DNA of 13,556 bases from an uncultured Campylobacter sp. (GTDB lineage: Bacteria; Campylobacterota; Campylobacteria; Campylobacterales; Campylobacteraceae): contig NZ_CALKTT010000106.1 in the NCBI RefSeq assembly GCF_937997535.1, forward strand, positions 1 through 13,556. The letters run 5' to 3'. The notes below the pieces were generated by a model. That model was not told the DNA's origin. It ran no database searches and saw nothing but the letters and a program-made list of their open reading frames with translations. The position numbers and the translations under genes are program-made. Below, in pieces: positions 6,502 to 13,556 of the stretch (positions are counted from its first letter, which is position 1; each line of letters begins with the position of its first letter).

Positions 6502-8284
6502 GAGCTTGCCTGCTAGCCCCGGCGTGTATCAGTACTTTGACGCCGCGGGCAAGCTGCTATACGTCGGCAAGGCTAAAATTTTAAAAAATCGCGTCAAAAG
6601 CTACTTCTCTTTCACGCCCGCTCTCGCACCGAGTCCGCGCTTAAGCGCGCGCATCGCAAAGATGATAAGCGAGGCGACGCATTTAGAATACATCGTAACG
6701 CCCAGCGAGAGCGACGCGCTGATACTAGAAAATTCCTTCATCAAGCAGCTTAAGCCCAAGTACAACATCCTGCTGCGCGACGATAAGACCTATCCTTATA
6801 TATATGTAAATTTAGACGACGACTTTCCGCGCTTTGAGATCACGCGAAAGATCATAAAGGGCAGAAACATCAGATACTTCGGTCCCTATTTTCACGGCGC
6901 GAAGGAAATTTTACAGACGCTTTACATGCAGTTTCCGCTCGTGCAGAAGAAAAATTGCGTCAAGGGCAAAAAGGCCTGTTTGTTCCACCAGATCGGGCGT
7001 TGCGCCGCTCCGTGCGAGGATAAAATTTCAAAGCAGGATTACGCGCGTATCGTACAAAGCGCGCTTGCCGCCCTAAAAAATCCGCAAAAGATGGTGCCGC
7101 AGCTTTTGGAGCGGATGGCGCGGCTTGCGCAGAGCGAAAATTTCGAGGAAGCCGCGCAGATTCGCGATAAGATTGAAATTTTAAAGCAGATGAACGTAAA
7201 GGTCGAGGTCGATCTGGCAAAGCTCGATGATTTCGAGGTCTTTGCGATTGCCGCACGCGACGGGCTCGTCTGCGCCGTGCATTTTAGCATACGCGAGGGT
7301 AAAATTTCAGCCTCAAGCTCTCATATAATTAACTGCAAAGCCCCGAGCGCCGATGATATCGCAAACGCCTACAAGCAGATGATCTTAAGCGCCTTTCCTG
7401 CCGCAGCTCCCGTGGCGTGCGCTAAAATTTACGTCTGCGACGAGTTTGACGATGCGGATCTGGTATGCGAAATTTTATCCAAGCGGCACGAAAGAGCTTT
7501 TAAAATTTACGCGCCGAAAATCGGTGAGAAGCGTAAAATTTGCGAGATTGCATACCAAAACTGCGAGATCAATATCAAAAAGCATCTAAAAACGCACGAT
7601 TACGCATTTTTGCAGGAGCTGAAGGATTATTTTGATCTTACGAATTTGCCGGTAAATATCGAAGTTTTCGATAATTCGCATATGTTCGGCGCCGCGCCCG
7701 TGGGAGCTATGATAAGCTTTCAAGACGGCGAGTTTAACAAGCAAAACTACCGCCACAAGCACCTTAGCTCAAATAACGACTACGATCAGATGCGCGAGTA
7801 CCTAACTAGCCGCGCGCTTAAATTTGACGAGCTCGCAGCACCCGATCTGTGGCTCATCGACGGCGGAACGGCTCTGCTAAACTTGGCGGAGGAAATAATC
7901 TGCAGCGTCGGAGCAAACATCGATATAATCGCCATTTCTAAAGAAAAGATCGACGCCAAAGCCCACCGCGCAAAGGGAGCTGCGAAAGATAAAATTTACA
8001 CGAAAGGCGGAATTTTTTCGCTGCCTACGGACGATAAAAAATTACAGTTTTTTCAGCGTCTGCGCGATGAAGCGCACCGTTTTGCGATCTCGTTTCACCA
8101 AAAGAGCAAACGCAAGCTCGATCTACAAAGCTCAAAGCTGCTAAGCTTGGGCGTTAGCAAAGGAAGCCTGAAGAAGCTTTTGGACTTTTACGGCGATTTT
8201 GAGAGCATTTATGCGGCGAGCTTCGATGAGATCAGATCGCTTACGAATATCCAAACCGCGGAAAAAATTTTAAACAATCATTAA
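6482..8284 (+). CDS. uvrC: excinuclease ABC subunit C
   Basis: UvrC makes both the 3' and 5' cuts around a lesion after UvrA and UvrB load in nucleotide excision repair. Its 600 residues are the usual length. The GIY-YIG domain has GVY at 14-16, YVG at 27-29, Arg37 and the metal-binding Glu83. Four Cys at 159, 166, 174 and 178 match the place of the iron-sulfur cluster reported for E. coli UvrC. The UvrB-binding UVR motif is at about 210-240. The RNase H-like nuclease domain shows Asp397 in FDNSH, Asp460 in LIDGG and His532. Helix-hairpin-helix repeats fill about 550-600. The TTG start gives an N terminus like other UvrCs and overlaps the DUF721 gene. I see no terminator after it. Confidence 0.98.
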   Translation: MLIEEIKSLPASPGVYQYFDAAGKLLYVGKAKILKNRVKSYFSFTPALAPSPRLSARIAKMISEATHLEYIVTPSESDALILENSFIKQLKPKYNILLRDDKTYPYIYVNLDDDFPRFEITRKIIKGRNIRYFGPYFHGAKEILQTLYMQFPLVQKKNCVKGKKACLFHQIGRCAAPCEDKISKQDYARIVQSALAALKNPQKMVPQLLERMARLAQSENFEEAAQIRDKIEILKQMNVKVEVDLAKLDDFEVFAIAARDGLVCAVHFSIREGKISASSSHIINCKAPSADDIANAYKQMILSAFPAAAPVACAKIYVCDEFDDADLVCEILSKRHERAFKIYAPKIGEKRKICEIAYQNCEINIKKHLKTHDYAFLQELKDYFDLTNLPVNIEVFDNSHMFGAAPVGAMISFQDGEFNKQNYRHKHLSSNNDYDQMREYLTSRALKFDELAAPDLWLIDGGTALLNLAEEIICSVGANIDIIAISKEKIDAKAHRAKGAAKDKIYTKGGIFSLPTDDKKLQFFQRLRDEAHRFAISFHQKSKRKLDLQSSKLLSLGVSKGSLKKLLDFYGDFESIYAASFDEIRSLTNIQTAEKILNNH

Positions 8285-8326
8285 CGAAAACCTAACGCAA
8301 AAAGCTATATTTAAAGATTTGTTTAG

Positions 8327-8332
8327 TAAAAT
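8327..8332 (+). promoter_or_regulatory. candidate -10 box for the sensor kinase operon
   Basis: TAAAAT lies within an AT-rich stretch between uvrC and the kinase, with no obvious -35. Transcription from here would give a 5' leader of about 110 bases before the ATG at 8450. Confidence 0.4.
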
Positions 8333-8350
8333 CACCCATTAACTTTGCAG

Positions 8351-8418
8351 GACGGCTAAATCGTCTCCGCCTAGCGTGACGGAAGCGACTTCGTTTCTCC
8401 GGTTGAATAAAATTTAAC
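8351..8418 (+). promoter_or_regulatory. structured 5' leader of the kinase gene
   Basis: Three small inverted repeats are readable: GACG/CGTC (8351-8354 with 8362-8365), ACGGA with TTCGT (8379-8383 with 8390-8394, one G-T pair; an alternative GAAG/CTTC exists), and GTTGAAT with ATTTAAC (8402-8408 with 8412-8418, loop AAA, one G-T pair). The ribosome site AAGGA (8439-8443) lies 21 bases after the last. No riboswitch class that I know matches. Confidence 0.35.
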
Positions 8419-8449
8419 GTCGCGTAAGCTGCGCTTTGAAGGATTTTGT

Positions 8450-11400
8450 ATGAATTTAAATACTACAAGTGCTTTGAGACTTGTTAGCGGTATCCCGTTA
8501 CTTTTGATTTTCGCGTTTGCATCATATTTCTTGTTTATCTCTTTGCAGGATTACGCCAGAGTGGGAATTTTGCAGCAGCAGATTGCTAAAAATAGCAATC
8601 TCGCGGCGTTAGTAGAGCAGGTAGATAAAGAGCGCGGTATCACTTCGGCGTTTTTGGGTAGCGAGGGAAACCCCGGTATGGGAACCCTTCTATCGGGTCA
8701 ACGCAAAAAAACCGACGATGCGCTTGCAAAGTATAAAGAAAGCAAAAATATCAGTGAAAATGTCGTAAAAAAGACTATTTTTGATATTTTCGCTTACGGC
8801 ACCGGTAATGACGAGCTTTTGGCTGCCGAGACCGATATAGACGGTTTATTAGACAAACTTCCGCAGGTAAGAAGGGATGTCGATGCTCAAAGCAAAAGCT
8901 TCGGTGAGCTTTTCAGCTCATATTTTCAAAAATTCGATGATGATGTAAAAACAATCCAACGAGTGCTAAGAGAGGGTCTTGTAAGCTCAAATATTACCGT
9001 TTGGACGGTTTCGTTGCTTAATACTTATGAGGCGATGGATGCCACCGCATCGGAGCGTGACTATATTATCGAATACATTATTGGTAGCAAGGCGATGAAT
9101 CAGGCGCAGCTAAGGACTTGGGCTAGCTTCAACCTATCTAGTTCGCTCCCTAATTACTACTTCTTGCCGGAATCTGATGCTAGAGCTGCAATTTTAAAAA
9201 TTCTAGACGGAGAGGAATTTCAAAATGCATTAAGAGAAACTGCTAAAATTTCAGCCACATTGCAGCAAGAAGCGGACGAGGGACACTATAGCGTGCCTTT
9301 TCAAGAGTGGTTTGCCTCTACTACACTTAAATATAAAAAGTTAAGCGAAATTTCTGAAAAGATCAATGCTGAGCTTGCGGCACATGCCGATACTTATCTA
9401 GCGCAAAGACTAAGAAACCTATTTATCGCTCTTGGCATATGGGTTTTAGCGGCTATTTTGGTCGTTTTTGCCTTGGGTATTACAAGACGTTTAAGACAGA
9501 ACGTTACCGACCTCGGCAACGTGCTTAGCCGAATCGGCGATTTGACGAATCAGCACGAACACATCGACGTTAGGACTAGTGAGGGTGTTAACAAAGCGTA
9601 TTCGCTTATCGAGGACGCGCTCGATCTGATTGCGTATCAAAAGGGTGCTGCGGAGGATGCCAATAAGGCAAAATCGATCTTTTTGGCCAATATGTCGCAC
9701 GAGATCAGAACGCCGCTTAACGGCATCATTGGCTTTACGGAGCTTCTTAAAAATACCGATTTGGATGAGGAGAAGCGCGATTACGTTGATACCATCGAAA
9801 AATCGTCCGAAAACCTTCTAACGATCATTAATAACATTTTGGATGTCTCTAAGATCGAGAGCAATAAGGTCGAGCTTGAGGATATATTATTTAATCCTAT
9901 CCAAGATTTCGAAAGCGCGGTTGAAATTTACGTCGCCAAGGCTACCGAAAAGAATATCGACATCTTGCTTTACATCGATCCTACACTCGTGCACCACCTA
10001 TACGGAGACATCACGAAGATCAAAGAGGTTCTTATCAACCTCATGTCAAATGCTGTCAAATTTACGCCTGAGCACGGCACTATCGTAGTTGAAATTTTAA
10101 GGGAGCCTAGCAAAGCTCCGGGAGAGGCGATCGTAACGTTTAGCGTAGAAGATACCGGCATTGGAATTTCTGAAGATAAGCTCGCAAATGTATTTAACGC
10201 CTTCTCTCAAGCTGACTCTACGATCACACGCAAATATGGTGGAACGGGTCTTGGACTTACGATTTCGTCTAAATACGTAGCGATGATGGGCGGCAAGCTT
10301 CAGGTCAAATCTACCGTAGGAAAGGGTACTAGATTTTACTTCACCCTTGCTTTTAAAGAGACGCAAAAGACCGATGCGGACGCAGTATTTGAAAGTATCA
10401 AAGGGTTAAATTTTGCGCTTTTAGCCGATAGCGCCGATACGATGTATAATGATATCGTTAAAAATTATATCAGCAAGCTAGGCGGTAAAATTTCGATATT
10501 TAATACGAATGCGCAGTTCCGCTCAGCGCAAAATAATAACAAATATGACGCTCTTATCACTAGATTTAAGAATTACGGCGAGGTTAGCGATATATTGAGT
10601 ATGCCTACGATCTTAACTCTTAAGCCAAAAGAGCTTCAAAGTATTAGTATTTCAAATTCCAAAATTTTTACCCTTACAGAGCCTTTTAACTTAACTAAAT
10701 TCGTTAAGACGCTAGATAAAATTTCAAAATCCGGAATTGCTCTAAGCAGATCGGATTTTGCTCCACAGACGCATGAGATTAAGCTGGATGCTGAGGTAGA
10801 AAAGCCTATCGTCGCTGATGAAATGATTATGGAAGAGCCGGTAGTAAAAGAAAGACCTATCATCAATAAGCTTGATGAATTACGACATGCTACTACTTCG
10901 TCGGCAGACGAGCTACGCGCTATCTTGCAAAGCAGAAGGCGTACGCATGATACAGAAGTTCATTCTACGCATAAAGAGGAGGCTGTTAGTAAGCCTAGTA
11001 TTGCTCAAGAGCTCAAAAAAGAAGCTCCTAAAGCAGAAGAACCGGTCATTAAGCCTATAGATATCGAGCCTATGAGTGATATTAAGATTGAAAAGATAGA
11101 GCCTGAATCACCAAAGATCGATATTGATACTCCGGAAATAGTAATTCCACGCGCAGAAAAGCCAAAGGTAGAGTCTTCAAGCACAAAGGATGCCCAGACC
11201 GATATTGATGAGCCTATATCTTTGGAAATTCCTGATGATTTTGTGGGGCTCAAAACACATGCAACGCAGACCCAGGCTCCTAAAGCCGAAACTCCTAGCA
11301 TCGATCTTTCCGATATCGAAATAGAGCTTCCTAAGATTAAAAAAGAGGAAGAAGAAGTAAAGGCTGAGCCTGCGAAAGTAGAAATTCCAAAAGCTAAGGT

Positions 11401-13003
11401 TGAGACGCCTAAGGCTGAGATTGAAATTCCTGATATAGATATTGATCTTTCGGATATCAAACCGAGCGTCAAAGCGCAAGAGCCTGCCAAAAAGGTTGAA
11501 ATTCCAAGCGTAGAAGAAGAAATTCCTGTAGCCATTAAAACCGAGCCTGAAATTCCTATCGCTAAAGCTTCGAAGCCTGATACTTCAAGTGTTTCTGCTC
11601 ATGAAGATGAAATTTCAAATGTTAAACTTTCAGAACCTGAAAGTAGAGCTGAAAAGATAATTGAACCAGAATCTATCGCAGTTGAGCCAGAGCCGGTAGC
11701 AATTGAGCCTGAACTAAAACCTATAGAGCCAAAACTTGAAGAGGTTAAACAGAAGCCTTCAAATATTGAGTCTGAACTGGTAATGCCGGCAGTAGAACCG
11801 GCAGCTCAAAATATTCCTGCTAAAGAGCAGAGTATTGAGCTGGAGCCTGTAGATATTCCGAAGGTGGAGCCTGCTACTCAAAACGACCATGTCGAAGAGC
11901 CCGAGATCGAGCCTGTTAGCGTAAAAGTCGAACCGGTAGTTATCCCGCAGCCTGAGGAAGAGGAGATGGTCGAGGTGCCCGTTACCGTATACGAAGACGA
12001 GCAACAGGAAGAAACCATTATGGTCGAAGAGGATGTCGAAGTCGAAGAAGAGGTTGAAGTGCCGGTAGAGCGAAATCCTGCCGATGAAAATGTACCTTTG
12101 GTCAATAGAAAATATAACGCCAAAATCCTTATTGCGGAGGATAATGAGATCAATCAAAAGCTTATGAAGCATACGTTAAATAGCTTTAATATGAATTTGA
12201 CGATAGTCGAAAACGGACTTTTGGCGCTGGAAGCCAGAAAAGCCAATAACGACTATGATCTCATATTTATGGATATTTCGATGCCTGTTATGGACGGTAT
12301 CGAATCTACAAAACAGATCAAACAATACGAGCACGAGAATAATCTCCGCCACATCCCGATCGTGGCTGTTACTGCCAATGCACTAAAGGGCGATAGAGAG
12401 AAATTCATGGCAGCAGGGCTTGACGAATACTGCACCAAGCCAATCAAAAAAGATATCTTAGCTCAAATGTTAGATAATTTTATCGGCGATAAACGATCTG
12501 ATGCAGCGCCTGCCGGTGGAACTACAAAGAAGCTAGTTAAAAAGCTTGTCAAACGCCAGGTGCCTAAGACGGTCATTAAAATTGTCAAAGTGCCAAAGAC
12601 GATAATGAAGCTAGTTCCTAAAAAAAGCATAGTTTCCGATGACGTAGTGAAAGCTAAGGGTGCGCGCGTGCCGACAAAAGATATACTTATATGTAAGGCA
12701 AACATTATGGAAAGTAAAATTTTTGCCAGCATATTAAAACACCAGTATAAAGACGTAGAAATTGCGGGCAATTTCGACCAGCTTATTTCTATGGTGGCTA
12801 CGGGCAGCTATAAGCTTGTTTTGATTGATAAAAAGCTAGCAGGGCTAGACTTAGCGGCGTTAGAGAGCTTGCGCCGAAAAGCGTCTGCGACCAAGCTAGT
12901 TCTGTTTTCTAACGACAACGATGAAAATCCACTATTTAGCGAAGTCGCTAGTTACAATATCACCAAGTCGGGTCTTGAGAAACTCGCACAAAAATATATA
13001 TAA
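8450..13003 (+). CDS. NIT-sensor hybrid histidine kinase with three receiver-like domains
   Basis: This 1517-residue inner-membrane sensor kinase has membrane helices at about 13-32 and 322-345. Between them is a periplasmic domain whose start (VDKERGITSAFLGSEG, then a QRKKTDDAL segment) matches the nitrate/nitrite-sensing NIT family. HisKA carries phospho-acceptor His417 in SHEIRTP. The ATPase shows N534 (N box), DTGIGI at 568-573 and GGTGLGL at 597-603. A degenerate receiver-like domain spans about 646-762. A low-complexity linker runs to about 1168. The intact receiver (about 1225-1340) has Glu1230/Asp1231, phospho-acceptor Asp1275, Thr1308 and Lys1330. An acidic segment (1169-1207) precedes it and a basic one (1360-1392) follows. 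A last receiver-like domain (about 1405-1517) keeps Asp1460 but lacks the acidic pair. No HPt domain is seen. AAGGA lies six bases before the ATG. It probably forms an operon with the next response regulator. Confidence 0.95.
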   Translation: MNLNTTSALRLVSGIPLLLIFAFASYFLFISLQDYARVGILQQQIAKNSNLAALVEQVDKERGITSAFLGSEGNPGMGTLLSGQRKKTDDALAKYKESKNISENVVKKTIFDIFAYGTGNDELLAAETDIDGLLDKLPQVRRDVDAQSKSFGELFSSYFQKFDDDVKTIQRVLREGLVSSNITVWTVSLLNTYEAMDATASERDYIIEYIIGSKAMNQAQLRTWASFNLSSSLPNYYFLPESDARAAILKILDGEEFQNALRETAKISATLQQEADEGHYSVPFQEWFASTTLKYKKLSEISEKINAELAAHADTYLAQRLRNLFIALGIWVLAAILVVFALGITRRLRQNVTDLGNVLSRIGDLTNQHEHIDVRTSEGVNKAYSLIEDALDLIAYQKGAAEDANKAKSIFLANMSHEIRTPLNGIIGFTELLKNTDLDEEKRDYVDTIEKSSENLLTIINNILDVSKIESNKVELEDILFNPIQDFESAVEIYVAKATEKNIDILLYIDPTLVHHLYGDITKIKEVLINLMSNAVKFTPEHGTIVVEILREPSKAPGEAIVTFSVEDTGIGISEDKLANVFNAFSQADSTITRKYGGTGLGLTISSKYVAMMGGKLQVKSTVGKGTRFYFTLAFKETQKTDADAVFESIKGLNFALLADSADTMYNDIVKNYISKLGGKISIFNTNAQFRSAQNNNKYDALITRFKNYGEVSDILSMPTILTLKPKELQSISISNSKIFTLTEPFNLTKFVKTLDKISKSGIALSRSDFAPQTHEIKLDAEVEKPIVADEMIMEEPVVKERPIINKLDELRHATTSSADELRAILQSRRRTHDTEVHSTHKEEAVSKPSIAQELKKEAPKAEEPVIKPIDIEPMSDIKIEKIEPESPKIDIDTPEIVIPRAEKPKVESSSTKDAQTDIDEPISLEIPDDFVGLKTHATQTQAPKAETPSIDLSDIEIELPKIKKEEEEVKAEPAKVEIPKAKVETPKAEIEIPDIDIDLSDIKPSVKAQEPAKKVEIPSVEEEIPVAIKTEPEIPIAKASKPDTSSVSAHEDEISNVKLSEPESRAEKIIEPESIAVEPEPVAIEPELKPIEPKLEEVKQKPSNIESELVMPAVEPAAQNIPAKEQSIELEPVDIPKVEPATQNDHVEEPEIEPVSVKVEPVVIPQPEEEEMVEVPVTVYEDEQQEETIMVEEDVEVEEEVEVPVERNPADENVPLVNRKYNAKILIAEDNEINQKLMKHTLNSFNMNLTIVENGLLALEARKANNDYDLIFMDISMPVMDGIESTKQIKQYEHENNLRHIPIVAVTANALKGDREKFMAAGLDEYCTKPIKKDILAQMLDNFIGDKRSDAAPAGGTTKKLVKKLVKRQVPKTVIKIVKVPKTIMKLVPKKSIVSDDVVKAKGARVPTKDILICKANIMESKIFASILKHQYKDVEIAGNFDQLISMVATGSYKLVLIDKKLAGLDLAALESLRRKASATKLVLFSNDNDENPLFSEVASYNITKSGLEKLAQKYI
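10772..11953 (+). repeat. Pro/Glu/Lys/Ile-rich low-complexity linker of the kinase
   Basis: About 395 residues (775-1168) are dominated by Pro, Glu, Lys, Ile, Val, Asp and Ser, with recurring short units such as IEP and PKAE. Three imperfect copies of an SDI unit occur: MSDIKIEKIEP (encoded near 11071-11103), LSDIEIELP (953-961) and LSDIKP (1000-1005). It is predicted disordered or extended. The long antisense frames here follow from the codon bias of this stretch and are not genes. Confidence 0.85.
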
Positions 13004-13017
13004 GGATGAGGTCTTAA

Positions 13018-13398
13018 ATGAGAGATTTGAAAGTTTTAACGGTTGATGACGACGCTATAAATTTGAAGCTACTTGAAGTTATGCTAAAAAAATACGGCAA
13101 ATTCCAAACCATACTCCAAGCCAAAAACGGCTTGGACGCCCTTGCCGTACTCGAAGTTCAGCCCGTTGATTTGATTTTATTAGATATCGTAATGCCTGTG
13201 ATGAATGGGCTGGAATTTTTAGATAATCTTCACGCTAGAGAAAGCATAGCGCATATCCCCGTCATCGTCCTTACTACGGACGAGACCGCTAAACGAGAGG
13301 CTTTAAATAAAGGTGCTTATGACTTTATGACAAAGCCCATCAATGACAAAGATCTTCACAAAAAACTAGACGACGTTATGAATATTATCGGCGATTAA
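13018..13398 (+). CDS. single-domain (CheY-like) response regulator
   Basis: This 126-residue protein is one receiver domain with no output domain. The acidic triad Asp10-Asp11-Asp12, phospho-acceptor Asp56 (in LLDIVMP), Thr86 and Lys106 (in TKP) are all present, so it should be phosphorylatable. GAGG lies six bases before the ATG, and the gene starts 14 bases after the hybrid kinase stop, so it is probably co-transcribed and belongs to the same pathway. It could be the terminal output acting by protein contact, as CheY does, or a phosphate sink for the kinase. Nothing in the sequence names the target. The stop codon TAA forms the loop of a terminator-like hairpin. Confidence 0.93.
   Translation: MRDLKVLTVDDDAINLKLLEVMLKKYGKFQTILQAKNGLDALAVLEVQPVDLILLDIVMPVMNGLEFLDNLHARESIAHIPVIVLTTDETAKREALNKGAYDFMTKPINDKDLHKKLDDVMNIIGD
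13383..13388 (+). promoter_or_regulatory. possible -10 box for the tRNA gene
   Basis: TATTAT lies 23 bases before the tRNA, within the end of the response regulator gene. It would be needed if the hairpin at 13387-13411 stops upstream transcription. There is no clear -35. Confidence 0.25.
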
Positions 13399-13411
13399 AT
13401 TGCCGATTTTT
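13387..13411 (+). terminator. terminator-like hairpin over the response regulator stop codon
   Basis: ATCGGCGAT, loop TAA, then ATTGCCGAT, form a nine-pair stem with one G-T pair, followed by four more T (five in a row in all). The loop is the stop codon of the response regulator, and the T tract ends at the base before the tRNA. It may end the kinase operon or separate it from the tRNA. Confidence 0.65.
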
Positions 13412-13488
13412 GTCCTCGTAGCTCAGTAGGATAGAGCGCAAAATTCCTAATTTTGAGGCCACAGGTTCGAATCCTGTCGGGGACACCA
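13412..13488 (+). tRNA. tRNA-Arg (anticodon CCU)
   Basis: The 77 bases fold as a full cloverleaf. The acceptor stem is GTCCTCG with CGGGGAC; the D stem is GCTC/GAGC. The anticodon stem is CAAAA/TTTTG with loop TTCCTAA, so the anticodon is CCT (13446-13448), reading AGG. The T arm is ACAGG-TTCGAAT-CCTGT. The discriminator base is A, and CCA is encoded at 13486-13488. It starts 13 bases after the response regulator stop. Confidence 0.97.
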
Positions 13489-13530
13489 CCCACCAAATTT
13501 CCCCCCTATTTTTAGTTTTTTGATTTTTTT

Positions 13531-13554
13531 AAAAGCCCTTTTTTACGGCTTTTT
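13531..13554 (+). terminator. rho-independent terminator-like hairpin after the tRNA
   Basis: AAAAGCC (13531-13537) pairs with GGCTTTT (13547-13553) over a nine-base loop, with T-rich sequence on both sides. The stem has only three G-C pairs and the window ends two bases later, so strength and direction are uncertain. Confidence 0.5.
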
Positions 13555-13556
13555 CA

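Noticed and set aside
11005..12172. Long minus-strand open frames opposite the kinase linker
   Set aside because: They read as Ser/Ile/Thr- or Leu/Arg/Phe-rich low-complexity proteins, the expected antisense product of Pro/Glu/Asp/Ile codons, and lack start signals.
1..13556. CRISPR array or long tandem repeats
   Set aside because: No regularly spaced identical repeats were seen on reading the window.

Overview
This window looks like a chromosome segment of a Campylobacter species (Campylobacterota). It has short AT-rich runs such as AAATTT scattered between genes, and guaA, a DUF721/DciA-like gene and uvrC close together, an arrangement I recall from C. jejuni. It also has a nitrate/nitrite-sensor-type hybrid kinase and a tRNA-Arg(CCU). 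The core genes have a mid-range GC content by eye (near half), which fits the oral or anaerobic campylobacters better than C. jejuni. I cannot fix the species from sequence alone.

Left part, minus strand, read right to left: a small lipoprotein (6063-5863), guaA (5808-4273), a two-gene AT-rich cassette (4236-1606), a flavodoxin-fold NAD(P)H oxidoreductase (1582-971) and two small membrane proteins (846-646 and 380-75). All point the same way. The cassette is visibly much poorer in GC than its neighbours and is probably a horizontally acquired insertion. It encodes a beta-class DNA methyltransferase with an SPPY catalytic motif, and a 567-residue protein joining an N-terminal nuclease-like region to a DGQHR (DndB/ParB-like) domain. 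The methylase stop and the next start abut (TAAATG), so the two are probably made together as an unusual modification or restriction system. The methylase's catalytic SPPY codons are written by a run of seven C, a possible slippage switch. This is my best candidate for an undescribed system.

Middle, plus strand: a DUF721/DciA-like gene (6034-6501) whose ATG sits where an extended -10 would start transcription, which suggests a leaderless message. It overlaps uvrC (6482-8284, TTG start), the nucleotide-excision-repair incision nuclease. The DUF721 gene also overlaps the 5' end of the divergent lipoprotein gene.

Right part, plus strand: after a 165-base leader with several small hairpins comes a 1517-residue hybrid histidine kinase (8450-13003). 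It has a periplasmic NIT-type sensor, HisKA/HATPase, a degenerate receiver-like domain, a Pro/Glu/Lys-rich linker of about 400 residues, an intact receiver flanked by an acidic and a basic segment, and a final degenerate receiver. A single-domain response regulator follows 14 bases later (13018-13398). Its stop codon forms the loop of a terminator-like hairpin whose T tract runs to the first base of tRNA-Arg(CCU) (13412-13488). A weaker terminator-like hairpin closes the window.
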